From assembly GCF_011397635.1 (NCBI RefSeq), contig NC_064761.1, forward strand, positions 40,946,143-41,010,142: a stretch of 64,000 nt of DNA, in the 5' to 3' direction. Under the pieces are notes generated by a model. That model had not been told where the DNA came from and searched no databases. It saw only the letters and a list, made by a program, of their open reading frames with translations. The DNA is from Epinephelus fuscoguttatus (Eukaryota; Chordata; Actinopteri; Perciformes; Serranidae). A program made the translations under genes and the position numbers. Of this stretch, positions 50,641-62,420 are shown piece after piece. How positions within the stretch are numbered: position 1 is the stretch's first letter; every line of letters begins with the position of its first letter.

Positions 50641-51277
50641 CCAAAGAGCCTTTCATAGTGTTGCACTTGGTTGCTCACAAGAAAAGTAACAAAAATTATT
50701 GTGTAGAGAATGAAAATAGACAAAAGTAAAGGGACTGCACGTGTATAGTGCCTTCCTAGTCTTTCAACCACTTAAAGCACTTTTTACTCTACATGAACCC
50801 CAGTTTGGGGTTCAGTATCTTGCCCAAGGATCAATCCGTCGATCTTCCCAATAGCTGACAACCCACTCAACCTCTGAGTCACAGCCGCTTAGAGATTAAA
50901 GTTCAATCCCTGCTTACTTTCCTACCTCCACACAGCTGGCCAATCACGGCACAAAGTGGGTGTTAATATTGATTTTGGAAAGTTACAAAAATGGTCATCG
51001 CCCTTCATTTCTGAGGTTGGAAAGGTGTTTGAGGAGCGGGTCTCTGTAGCCATTTGACCATCAGACAAGCAGCTGTGATGAAGCATGCTGGCAGCTTTAA
51101 TCTTCATGATACACTGTTCCTCAGCTCAAACTGAGACTGATGTAGGTTTGGGTCTGACATGACGAACAGAACTTGTTTGCTAAAACACACTGGGCTCTGT
51201 TACCATCACTGCATTAACATTAGCTGCTGGTGCTGTGCCTATTTGTTTGGTATCTTTACCTCTGTTTCATACTCTTT

Positions 51278-52112
51278 CGGTATGGTACCTTTGGAACCAA
51301 CAGTAGCCCTTCAGACATGGTTCCACCACAAACAGTACCCTAATGTGGGCGGGGTTGTTGTCACTCACTGCTCCGTCCAGCACTCGCTGTATTTCCTTAT
51401 AGATGGAACATCAGCACCTCGTTTATCGTTTATCGTCATTTTCAAAACAAATTAGGGCTGGCTGCAATGAGAGTCTCTTTCGATGGGATATTTAAAAATA
51501 ACGTGTTTGTGCATATCGTCCTTCTCATGCAAGCGCAGCCAGCTGGAGCCCACAGGAACAACATCCTGCGATACTTTTTTAAGAAATATACGCAGTTCAC
51601 ATAATACGGTCGAAATTAGTATATTAAACGTTTGAAGATCCACTCATTACTAAAAGTGTCTGTCATCCAAGAGAGACAAAAAACAACAACTAAAGTGATG
51701 GTCAAAGTCACATTGAAATTTAAGGTATGTGGATGGATTCACGTCATCAACTCATGCATTGAGTAACATTACAATTAAACGTACCATCACCTTAAAAGTT
51801 GCCGGCAGTCGGTCTAGTGAACTGAGTTATCTTTTCTCAGACTCCAGCTGCTGTGAGAGGCAGCAAAACATCCTTTCATTTTATAGTTACGGTTTACTAA
51901 TAAAACTCTCCACAGTATGAACAGTGGTTACATGAGCCTCAAAACCAGACACAACTCAGCCCTGAGCAGAGCGACTGTCCTCTACTGACCAATCAGACTG
52001 CAGTGTTCACAGCTCCACCTTTTAGTACCAGATCTGTGTGCTAGGTACCCCAACAGAGGGGGGACCAAACATGGGGACGGTACAGAACGGTTCTATTGGT
52101 ACCATCCACAAC
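51278..52112. mobile_element. DNA element with GGTATGGTACC / GGTACCATCC ends
   Basis: The left end GGTATGGTACCTTTGGAACC is matched in inverse by ACGGTTCTATTGGTACCATCC near 52090-52110. Internal GC-rich blocks CTCACTGCTCC and GAGCAGAGCGACTG flank an AT-rich core. No long ORF. Confidence 0.6.
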
Positions 52113-54190
52113 TTTTCACAGTGTGAACGGGAAAAAAGGCGTACTAGACTGAACCACACTGCTCAGTGGAAGCAGGGCTCTTGTGCCTTGTACAATCTGT
52201 GTGGTGCAAAGTTATGAGGGGTTGAGAGTTGCATGACCATGAGGTAGATCCTGACGATATGTTGGTATTTTGGTAAAAACTGGAACTAGTCGTCAGCTCA
52301 GTTGATAGTTTGGTGAGTCTGTCTGCATGTGCAAGTGAAATGAATAACGGCAATAGCGGCAATTACATAACAATGCGAAATAATGTGAATAAACACTTTG
52401 CAACCAGGTGATAAATTAAACATCAAAACTACCAGTGTATTGTGACCATAGCAAAAATGACAGTAAAGCAGTTGTACTGAACACTGGATATATGGATGAC
52501 ACTTACTCTCGTGTCTGGATGGAAGCCATCAACACCATGCTGTTGTAAAACTACCACACAAATGTACATCTGCTGCTGCACACATTGAACTCCTCAGTAA
52601 AAAAGACATTAAATCTTCCATTGAGATAGAGACATCGTGGTGATGCATTGGACACACACAGTTCACAGGGAAAAATAATAAAAGAAAAGTTTTTTTACAC
52701 ATCCGGGCCACCCGTTCCCTGAAGGTGCTCTTTTTATATTCTCATCTAAAAATGACGGCTTACCACTGGCAGCAGCCGCCAGCGTCAAGGCCGTCTTTCC
52801 AACCTGTCTGGGAAAGTGACATTGCATTTGTGATTGCAGTACGATATGTGAAACAGCAAAACAGTAAATACGGTGGTTATCTTTCCATAAAACCTCTTGA
52901 TTGGAGTGTGAACAGGATCACCGTGTGAATTATCTGTTTGAACCACCGTGTCACGACTTGCTCTCCTCGCAGTTTTGGCAGCAGCAGTGTGACTGGCTGA
53001 GAAGATAATGATTAATCACAACACACCTGATATTTATTTTTCCATATTTGTAATTACCCAACCCCTTTTGTACGTAGCGTTCACTTGGATACTCCCTAAC
53101 TGTCCTTTGTCGCCTCTGTTGGAACAAACCACATCAGGAGAAACACACTCAGGTGTGTGCCAAGCGAACTATTTCAGTCTGTTTGTAGTGATAAGTGATT
53201 TGTTGTGTGAGTTGTTTATGTGTTGCGCCTGTCTCCTCTGGCCGCTGCTGCTGCTAACACGTTGCCATGGAAACCAGGGGCTGCTCTAACTTCAGAGAAC
53301 GGTAGAGATTGGCACAAAGAGTTGGTGTTGATGAGGCGTTGTGTAAGGCTCCATCCCAAAACACGCCTTGCCCCCACTACTTAGACCTTACCCCTCGGTT
53401 TTGCGCACATCGCGAGGGTGTCCTGACTCATGTTGGGATAGAGGGGCAGGGTGAAGTGTCAGGGCCACATGACCCTCCAGATGGAGGATTTTCAGAGGCA
53501 CACATAAAACTCTTCAGCGAGATGGCTGAACAAGCAACAAAAAAGAATCCCACAAATGTATTTTCTTTGTTTATAAAGATTTAACATGCATAAAGACAAA
53601 GAAACATATTAGTGTGCTGCTGTCTTGGTAGCTAACTAGCTAGCGAGCAAATGTTACATTGCTTTTATTGATTTGTACACAATATATTTGGTATTTTGTT
53701 GTATTCCCACCCTTTAAAGGTGTATGACGCCTGAAATGTAACAAAAGTCCAGCAGTGAAGTTGCTGCACTTGTTATCACTCCTGTGATATCAGCGCTAGT
53801 CTGAGTGGGCGGAAGTTCGCTGCATAGCTCAGCCTCTCATTGGGCGGAACGAGCCACCCGCTGAAGTCCCGCCCTACCACCTCCGGTTGTGTAGCAGTTT
53901 TCAACATGTCCTTTACTAACTTTTGCGGTGTTTGATCTTGCGGGGATGTAGCCATTTTTCTGCCATGGTTCGCGCCCTGTAGGCGATATTTTTGTGGGCG
54001 TGTTACACCAAAACCTGTTTCCCCCCGGCAATATTTTTGCAAGCGCACTGTTGCTGTGGCACCGCCAAGAACGATTGTGATAGGTTGAAAGAAATAAAAA
54101 AAGCCGGGGCGTTTTTTTTCTCCAATCTTAAAGTGAGAGTCGGTGCTCCTTTCTGCTTTGATGGCTTGTTTGATCGATTGATAGCGTGAA
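52113..54190. other. Intergenic sequence with unidentified repeats
   Basis: No gene recognised. The stretches 53340-53500 and 53770-54130 look repetitive (GC-rich, open on the minus strand without stops) but I cannot define ends or a family. Confidence 0.35.
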
Positions 54191-54198
54191 ACTTAAGT

Positions 54199-54300
54199 TC
54201 AATTCAGTTTTATTTTATTCATAAAGCCCAATATCACAAATTACAATTCGCCTCAGAGGGCTTTACAGCACACTACATCCCTCTGTCCTTGGACCCTCAC
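54199..54300. repeat. Interspersed repeat end (CAATTCAGTTTTATTT type)
   Basis: CAATTCAGTTTTATTTTATT, ATAAAGCCCAATATCACAAA and GCCTCAGAGGGCTTTACAGC form a well-known dispersed fish repeat end, probably a LINE or SINE tail in reverse orientation. Confidence 0.65.
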
Positions 54301-54589
54301 AAGTTGTGAATGAAACATGAGTGTCCATGCTTTGTTATATCTGTCAAATAAACAGCAAATGTCACTGTGATAATACTGTTACTACTATAACTATTTCAGA
54401 TGTCACAGATTTCTTTCATTTCTATGCTCCACATAATGTTCCATACATGCCACCAATCGATAAACATGCTTCAGTGCAGTATATGAATATAAATAAAAGC
54501 AACAAATCAAATAAATAGGAGCATAATAAATAAGATAAAATATGAACCAATTATTGCCATAGTTGCATCTGTTTTTTTTTCTCTTGTTC

Positions 54590-55645
54590 ATGCCTCTGCA
54601 CCCGCGATAGGCATTATGATTTCGGGTTCCAGCCCATTCTTGTGAGGGCGGTATCTCAAGAGTCTCACAAGAGCCTTGATGGAATTTCTTCAAATTTGGC
54701 ACAAACGTATAGCCTGGAAATTCAGACTCAAATCTAGAAAGATTTTCAGTCTAACCCTCACCGATACACCCTTCCTACCCAAGGGGCGGCACTAACTGAA
54801 GCATTTCAAATGCCACCGCACACAGTTGGATAGCACGATGGCCAATCAGAGCAGAAAACAACGTGACGTATTCATTGCAGTAAGCCCCATTTGTTTGCCG
54901 ACCAGTGGGGCTAACTGATATATTATGCTTTTGCCGTATCCCGTCAGCAAAACGGCGAAAACGTCCTTCCTGGAAGCAAAGGCTTCTAGGGCAGTCTTCT
55001 GTTCCTCCCTCAAGGAAAAAGATAAGTGTAGTTGGCTGAGCGTTTCTTCCAAAGCTAAATTGAATGGACGCGGTCCTTCGGCAGCTGCCATCTTGGCTGT
55101 TTACTTTTCGACTCCTACGGCGCAGCGCTGTCCTCATCATGTTACGCCCACGCAGAGCCCGCCTCTGTCAGATAGACTGATCTGATTGGTCTGATTGGCG
55201 ATTCAGCGGGCTCTGCTCGTCGGGGCCAGATCCCTGTGCAGTGCACATTCGAATTTGCTGGGGGCGGGGCATCTGGATTTCCAGGTTAACAAACGTACAC
55301 TTGGACTCAAGAATTAACTCATTAGAATTTGGTGGCAAAAGGTCAAGGTCACTGTGACCTCACAAAACGTGATTGGCCATAATTCAAGGATTCACACGCT
55401 TATTATGACAAATTTTCACACAAATGTCAAACAGGATAAAATAATAAAGTGATGACGTTTTATATCCAGAGGGTCAAAGGTCATCTTCACTGTGACATTA
55501 TGATGTTCTGCAAAAACACTTTTCTGGCCATTATTTAACATCATACCTGAGGAGCAGGAGGGGAGATGTTTTGGTGACTTTAATCTTGGGTGTCCATCTT
55601 GAAACTGTGCTGATTGTGTAGATCTTTTGTGCTGCTGGGCCGAAG
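54590..55645. repeat. Dispersed repeat interrupted by a transposon
   Basis: A noncoding dispersed repeat (GATGGAATTTCTTCAAATTT ... CTTGGACTCAAGAATTAACT ... GGTCAAGGTCACTGTGACCT ... CTTTAATCTTGGGTGTCCAT) is continuous except for the 579-bp insertion at 54710-55288. The left part ends and the right part resumes on the same 9-bp sequence. Confidence 0.75.
54710..55288 (-). mobile_element. Small transposon carrying a RecQ-helicase-like N-terminus
   Basis: Ends TAGCCTGGAAATTCAGA and TCTGGATTTCCAGGTTA form an inverted repeat, and the 9-bp direct repeat ACAAACGTA lies on both sides (54701-54709 and 55289-55297). On the minus strand an ORF from 55091 to 54846 (81 aa) contains SLREEQKTALEAF and LLTGYGKSIIYQLAPLV, which resemble RecQ motif 0 and motif I (Walker A GxGKS). 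The frame then ends, so this is an internally deleted, non-autonomous copy of a larger element with a RecQ-like helicase gene. The element family is not known to me. Confidence 0.8.
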
Positions 55646-55734
55646 ATGTGTGTGAAGCATCCATGTTTTCAAGTCAGACTTGATTGGTTTGTGGAGGCAT
55701 ACAACCGCAAGGTGGTAATTCTAGTCTTAAGATT

Positions 55735-55860
55735 ATTCTTTGTCATTTTTTGCCTTTATTTTATAATACAGATAGATATGAAAGGGGGGCAACATACAGC
55801 AAAGGGCTACAGCTTGGACTCGAACCTGGGCTGCTGACTGAGCCGTATCAGGGTGTTGAA
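55735..55860 (-). mobile_element. Reverse copy of the tRNA-derived SINE
   Basis: GCCTTTATTTTATAATACAG, GGGGGGCAACATACAGCAAA and GGACTCGAACCTGGGCTGC are the complement of the SINE at 36.18 kb. GGTTCGAGTCC on the minus strand is a near-perfect tRNA box B, better preserved than in the other copy. Confidence 0.75.
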
Positions 55861-55899
55861 GGGTTGCCCTATTCCATAGAGGAAGAGTTCAACCACTAC

Positions 55900-57770
55900 C
55901 CCCTGTAACTCTGTTTAAAGGGACACAGAGGCACCTGAAAACGAGATGTAGATGTGATGAGGTAAAAGTTAAAAATAGGAGTCTAGACTGTGAGATGATA
56001 ACAGTGCAATAGGTTTCATCAGGTTTGTTGTTGTCATATCACACATCCTGATAAGTCATGTTCCTTGCTTCCTCATCCATCCACCCCTCACGTCACCCCT
56101 CATGCCATGCTCCTGTTTCCTGTTGAGTGCACCTGATGCTAACACACCTAACGAACCGAAAACCTGCTGTTTTGTCTCTGTTCTGTATTTATTCCACCGT
56201 TTTCTCCCAAAGCCACAGCGGAGGCAGCGGCGACGCTCATCTGGGTAAAACAAGCTTTGTGCAAAAGGGCAGATCGATGTTCCCTAAGGTTTTACTGCAG
56301 TGGTGCGCAGCCATCTCGAGCTGTGCAGCTGAAATAGGTAAACTGTTCCACGGCCCCCGCCACGTTCGTCTGTCTGCTTTGTCAGCAAGCTACTTGTGCT
56401 GTGAGGTTATGGCACTTTAGCCGCTACAACACTAAGCCATGCCTTTGGACTTTGGTAGTTGTCTGGCCCGCTCTGGTGCAGAGCTGTGTCACCATCGAAT
56501 GATGTTGAGCTGCTGGGTCGTTGGAGAGCGCTGAGACGCCGCATCGTGTTATGCCGCCGCCATACTATAATGCAGCTGTATCCTTGTCAAAGGCATTTCT
56601 CTGCTTCTGTAGAGCACATGGCTGCTCCTCGTGCTTCTCTCATCCCATCTCTAGCTGCTCCCCAAGTCTGTCCGCTGCAGCAATAGGACTGCAAACACAC
56701 ACCAATACACAGAAAAACAACACGTCACACACTTGCTTCTCAGCACACAGACACTTACTCAACAGTAGGACTTGCAGCCAGTCAACACATGTAAATAAAC
56801 AGACAAACAAAAACAAGAATCCACAATATCTCTCTTCACACCAGCAGACACTATCACATACAGTCACACACCCCGACTACCAAACATGCTTGTTCGCTCC
56901 TTGTTCTCTGCTGGCAGGACAAAGAGCCTTTTTGGGGCGAGACATTTCTGAGAGAGTCTGTCCGGCTCTGTCCCCCTGAGGAAGGAAGCCCACGGCATGC
57001 TGATCCCACTGGAGACAGCGGGCCTCTCTCCGGCTCTCTCAGTACTGTCTCACACTCTCTGGTTTTACACTGCCGGCCCAGTTGCTTGTGGTTTGACACA
57101 ACACACATTTCCGCTGTACATCAGAAAACCTCTGGCTCGGCCGACGTGCTGCGGACAGGTGTTTGAAGAGGCGGGGTTCAGGATGCAGTCTGTTGTTGTT
57201 TGTCAGTTTATGAGATGCAAATAAGAGGCGGTTTGTGTGATTATCTCTACTGTGGATCTCTAATCATTAGACGTAGCAAAGGGTCATCCTGCTGGAAGTG
57301 AACATGTTCCACTGAGCTGCTGTGAGAGTTATTATTTATTTGTAATTTGGCACTGTCTGCATGTTCGCTGTGTGTTGTCATTTCAGATGTACAGCTGACT
57401 TTTTAGCACCACTGTTTCTACATCAACAAGCCACAGCAGAGTGGCCTCAGAGGGCACATTTTGCTTTTAAAACAGCGGAGGCTTTATCGGGCCCCAGACA
57501 GGCCAGTCACCGTGAGCCATTCTACAAGAGCAAACAAAGCCGAGCTTCTCATTTATTTATTTTTTTGATGATAATGCTACAGGGGAGGGAGAGCAAAATA
57601 AAAAAGCAAGACATGAAGTCCAACCGCAGCTCTGCTCCAGGACTGTAAATATTCAGTGCCTCTCCCCTCTCTCCTCTCCCTCGATTAAACGCTCACACAT
57701 GCTCCTTTTACCCCCCTGCAGTAAAGATGATAACAGCATCCGCATGCTCACTTCCTTCTTCTCTCACCAC
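55900..57770. other. Intergenic or intronic sequence, nothing recognised
   Basis: Several open frames exist (for example 56521-56979) but none has splice support or a recognisable domain. Confidence 0.4.
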
Positions 57771-57772
57771 AG

Positions 57773-57835
57773 CCAAGGTGTGCAGTGACCATGGCGACGG
57801 ACGCCACGGAAACTGAGCATGACATGCTTTTAGAG
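57773..57835 (+). CDS. Candidate 5' coding exon of an unidentified gene
   Basis: A pyrimidine-rich acceptor (CTTCTTCTCTCACCACAG) at 57772 is followed by an 18-nt leader, then ACCATGG, a full Kozak context at 57791. It reads MATDATETEHDMLLE before a donor GTAACC at 57836. If unspliced, the frame stops 9 codons later. The short acidic N-terminus is not recognisable. Together with the GC-rich block at 44.9 kb it could be exon 2 of a gene extending past the window; chance cannot be excluded. Confidence 0.35.
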
Positions 57836-58163
57836 GTAACCGAATCCAAAGGCCCAGGTAAATAGGAAAAAATGAGAGCTTTTAGCGACATCTTAAAGAG
57901 ACAGTGCATTAAAGCAGATAAAGTGATCACATCAGGAGGATAAAATCACCTCTGTTAGCCTCATGTGTTTTTCCACTGTCTCTTTAAGAAATGTGTGGTG
58001 TGGTGATGGGTTTGACTTGTGTCTTCATCGTGGTGTGCTGTGTCCACTCTTCCTTGATCTCCTCTTTATCAGCTTTTGTTTGATCCCTTCAAGCTGTTTT
58101 GTGACATGATCAGATCAGTAGCGTAAAGAAAAGAAAAAAACATTTATATAATAATGTCAGTTA

Positions 58164-59899
58164 CACTGAACAGAAATATAAATACAGCACTTTTGTTTTT
58201 GCTCACATTTTTCACGACTTAAAATTAAAGACCTTATGTCTCTCAAATTGTGGTCATGTGTTTGTTAAAATCTGTTTCAGCACTTCTCCTGTGCCACAAC
58301 AATCCATCTACCTGACAGGTGCGCCACATCAAGATGCTGATTGAACAGCATTGTTACATCACAGGTGTGCCTTGGGATGGTCACAATAAAAGGCCACTCT
58401 CAAACAGTCACTTTTACCAGGAAAAAAAAAGACATTAATTAGGATTTCACATGACCATTGCAACAGAAAAGCATTATTCTGGTCACAGATACCACAAAGA
58501 ATCAGTCATTATCCAGTGTGACACATCTCCTTCACATGAACTTGATCAGGTTGTTGATTGTGGCCTGTGGAGTGTCGGCCCACTCCTCCCCAACATACTC
58601 AGTGGGTGACATGTCTGATGAGTCTGCAGGCCATGCAAGAACTGGGATGTTTTGCTGTGCATTATCAGGCTGCAACATGAGGTCGTGGTGGAAGCTGAAT
58701 GCTACAACAATGGGTTGCAGGATTTCTTTACGTGTCTCTGTGCAGTAAAGAAAATGCACCTGTGTTTGTTGTCCATAGTGTATGCCAGCCCATACCATAA
58801 CCCCATTGCAACCATGGGCCACTTTCTTCACAGCGTTAACACTCGCCCACACGATGCCACACACGCTTCCTGGAAGAGTGTGAACCAGGATTCATCTTTA
58901 AAAAACAGCACGTCTTCAAAATTCAGTGGCCATCAAAGGTGAGCATTTGCCCACTCAAGTCGGTATGACGACCCTGCTGAAGACGACGAGCTTCCCTGAG
59001 ACAGTTTCTGATAGTTTGTGCAAAAAAGAAAGAGTTGTCCAGGTTGCTGGCCTTGAGGATTTTGCAGATGAAGACGCTGGTTGTAGAGGTCCTGATCTGG
59101 TGTGCTTTCAGGTGGTCAGTCTGCAGTTGTGAGGGGGAACTGCCCATTGGTTCGACAGCCCATTGGTCCGACCATATTAAACCCATTGTTCCAAAGTCCC
59201 GTTGTTCCAAAATCATCATGATGCCCTGTGGTTAAGGTCTGGTTAGGTTTAGGCACAAAAACCACTTGGTTAGGGTCAGGAAAAGATCATGGTGTGGGTC
59301 AAAATAAAAAAGAAAGTGGCAAACACATAAGCCGTGAGCCTGCTTCGCCTCAAGCCTTTCCCAGCTGACCCAGAGCCGGTCGCAGCGCACCATCAAGGCA
59401 GAAATACGCCTGCCGGGAGCCGTTCAGCACTGCGGACCGTCGGACTAATGGGATGTCGGACCAATGACATGGACCCGTTGTGAGGCCAGCTGGACGTACT
59501 GCGAAATTCATAAAAACAACATTGGAGACGGCTTATGATAGTGAAATGAACATTCATCTAACTGGCAATGGCATGCTCCGTTAAAACTTGCGACATCTGT
59601 GCCATTGTGTGATCAAACTGCACATTTTAGAGTGGCCCTCCGATGCGACCGTCCCAAGACACACTTGTGTATTAATGATGCTGTTTAATCAGCATCTTAA
59701 TATGCCACACCTGTCAGGGGGATGGATTATTTTTGCAAAGGTGCAAGTGCTCACTGACACGTGTTTTAAAAAAAATTGTGAACAAAATTTGAAAGAGAGA
59801 AGCTGTTTATGCGCATAGAAAAATTCTTAGATGTTTAATTTCAACCCCTGAAAAAAGGTTGCAAAAACAAAAGTGTTGCAATTATATATTTGTTCAGTG
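58164..59899 (-). mobile_element. Degenerate Tc1/mariner-like transposon
   Basis: The left end CACTGAACAGAAATATAAAT with GCACTTTTGTTTTTGC and the right end (complement) CACTGAACAAATATATAATT with CACTTTTGTTTTTGC are inverted repeats. The minus strand holds transposase pieces: CLREARRLQQGRHTDLSG (about 58.95-59.0 kb), then VMVWAGIHYGQQTQVHFL, LMLQPDNAQ and VLAWPADSSDMSPTEYVGEEW (58.53-58.86 kb). These match the catalytic-core spacing of Tc1 transposases, including the QDNA-like and 'SPDLNPIEHLW'-like motifs. Frames are broken, so it is inactive, and it is interrupted by a MITE at 59.15-59.47 kb. Confidence 0.85.
59145..59466. mobile_element. MITE nested in the Tc1-like element
   Basis: The left end CATTGGTTCGACAGCCCATT with GGTCCGAC and the right end (complement) CATTGGTCCGACATCCCATT with AGTCCGAC form an inverted repeat of about 28 bp with few mismatches. 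The 322-bp interior includes a GGTTAGGTTTAGGCACAAAA block and no ORF. It falls between transposase N-terminal sequence and the right end of the host element. Confidence 0.8.
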
Positions 59900-59934
59900 A
59901 ATAATAAGTAAAGTGTTAATTAGGAAGACTTTGA

Positions 59935-60012
59935 TATCATCAGACAGAGCCATGCTTGCTGTTTCCCCGTGTTGAGTCTTTATGCTAAGCTAACAGGCTG
60001 CTAGCTGTAGTG
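59935..60012. repeat. Fragment of GCTAAGCTAAC-type MITE
   Basis: ATCAGACAGAGCCATGCTTG, CTGTTTCCCC and TTTATGCTAAGCTAACAGGC match the repeat at 63.65 kb. Confidence 0.6.
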
Positions 60013-61239
60013 TCATGTTGAACAGACAGAGGAAAACCATGATTTACTCTGCAACAGTTTGACTGTTACTCTGCTGTGAGCTGCTGCATTGTGTGTATTT
60101 AATCTTGTAGGTTTGTGAGATACATACAATTCGAAAGCAGGTCTTCTGAGCAGCCGTTTTGTTTGTTTGTGTTTTCCTGCTGCTGGCCAGTTAATTTTCC
60201 TCCACCAGATGTGAAATGTTCCCCGATCAGAGAGCTAGAATAAAGAACCAGCAGGGATCTGAGTCCAGAGGACCAGGGTCAAAACACACTGCACCACAGG
60301 CACACAGGAAGCAAGAGTTAACCCCAGTGTTGGGTTGGGTGCTGCCGCTGAGTCGTCTACACTGCAGAAAAAAAGTGTCCTTTCTCGTTTCACGCATGAG
60401 TGTGTGAGCGTGCCCACGGCAGTGCATTATGGGCTTCGTACCAGAGTAGAAACACTGGACTGGCGCTGACGCTGGAAGGGCATTCTGCAGGGAAAGAGAA
60501 CATCAGTGTCGCACAATAATATCAGCCACTGCACTTAGACAAACAAAGATTGGGTCTGACTGAATATTAAGCATCTGTAAAAACATACATTTCTCAATTT
60601 AAAATAAACACTGAATTTTGTGAATAATAAGCGAAACAGTAGACAGAGCCTCACGATATGTAAAACCTGCACAGACTCTTAGATATAAAATTAATGTATA
60701 TTTATATTGTGTTTTTTTGAAAGAGAATTAAATATGTAAAGAGCAATTCCATAAAGAATTTACATTTTTCTCAGGCCCTTCCCACTGAAAACATAAAGCT
60801 GGCACATTTATAGTTAATCTGCCTTCATCTCAACCCTGAAGTGAACATCAAGGTCCGAAATATGAAGTGATAATCAAGAAAAGGAAGAAAATTAAAAGGG
60901 ACAATACCACAATACTACAAGAGGATAAAAAAGAAATAAGGCAAAGATTAAAAATGAAAGTGACATTTCATTAAAGCAGCACAAAGACTGAACTGGAGGA
61001 TTACCCACCCAAAATTTGTTGTTATTATTTTAGAGCAAACAAAATCAATTAATCAAAAGGAGAATTCATCGAAAATGAATTCAATCACTAACCGTGACCT
61101 CATGTATAACCACAGCCAAGAGAGCTACTTTAAAGAAATAGTTTGGGGAAAATACCTTTATTTCAGGAAATACATTTGATCAATTTCCAGGTATTAAAAA
61201 GTATGGAAAATGAAAAATAAAGTATGGAAAAATATTTAT

Positions 61240-62138
61240 TAGGGGTGTAACGGTACACAAAAATCTCGGTTCGGTACGTACCTCGGTACACAAGTCACGG
61301 TTCGTTTTTCGGTACAGTAATGAAAAAAATAGACAACTATTAAATATCTTTTACTTATTGGTAACCTTATTAAAACATACCACCACAGCAGTTAACTCTT
61401 TTTACCCAATTTTTGAATGAAACAAATATATATAAAATCCTGCTTTTTCACATTGTTTGAATGAAAATAGAAATATAAAAGTGAAAAATAAAATCCTGCT
61501 GTTTTTTTAACACATTTTTTGAATGAATAATATAAATATGCATTTTTGCTTAAACAGTTTTACTCAGTTAAAATAAAAAGTATAGTGCAGCTGGTCAGCT
61601 TTAAAGCCTGCTCAGATTCAGTTTTACTAGGAACTTACTTAGCTTTCCCACTTTGTTAAAGTGCAGTAAACAAAACATGCTTATATCTAAAGTGCAGCTT
61701 AAACAATTTTACTCAACTCCAATGGTGTTGGTTATTTCTTTAGCGCGATGGTCAGGGAAACGCTCTTTCTTTTTCAACAACGACGACGATATCGTAGTTT
61801 GCACCAGATTGCTTTTTCTAGTCGTGCTGGTTAACGTTCAAACTCGGGTGGTGTCACTTTAGATGGTAGATAGTCTTGTCCACTTGTTTATTTCCATCTT
61901 TGTATTTTACCCTGAAACCAAAGTGTTCCCAAACGGAGGACTTAAGGTTTACGGTCAGTCTCGGTCCGTCACTCAATTATGTCCGTCGGGAAACTAGATA
62001 TTTTAAATGGTTCGGCTCGCAAAAGTGGAATTAAAATAAAACAAAATAAAATAAAATAATATCCTGCACAGGGTCGTGCCGAACCGAAAGTTGCGTACCG
62101 AACGGTTCGACACAAATACACGTACCGTTATGGCCCTA
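61240..62138. mobile_element. Non-autonomous hAT element, 899 bp, with 8-bp target duplication
   Basis: Starts TAGGGGTGTAACGGTAC and ends GTACCGTTATGGCCCTA. Subterminal regions are full of CGGTTCGGTACG on the left and its complement on the right. Perfect ATATTTAT repeats at 61232-61239 and 62139-62146 are the 8-bp hAT target duplication. The AT-rich interior has no transposase. Confidence 0.9.
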
Positions 62139-62420
62139 ATATTTATGTTTCCAGACTATTACCACTGTTCTAAAATAGTCTTTTCTAAAATAGAAAATTA
62201 GGTATTTCCAAAAAGAATTTAATCAATCCGGATCGTGTTTTATGCCGGGCCAAGCACAGTTTGTGTGAGAGCAGACATCTCAGAAAACATACCGCCCCTT
62301 TTACCTGATTGACAAGTGGTTTGTCCAGTCCGCTGCCCCATGACCCTCCTCCAGCCCCCCAGGTATCAAGTTTCACTCCAACACTGCACCTTCGACAAGA
62401 CGAGTTTCACGTGGTTCACA

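Noticed and set aside
54775-55140. 121-aa minus-strand ORF overlapping the RecQ-like frame
   Set aside because: It lies in another frame; only the 55091-54846 frame has helicase motifs.
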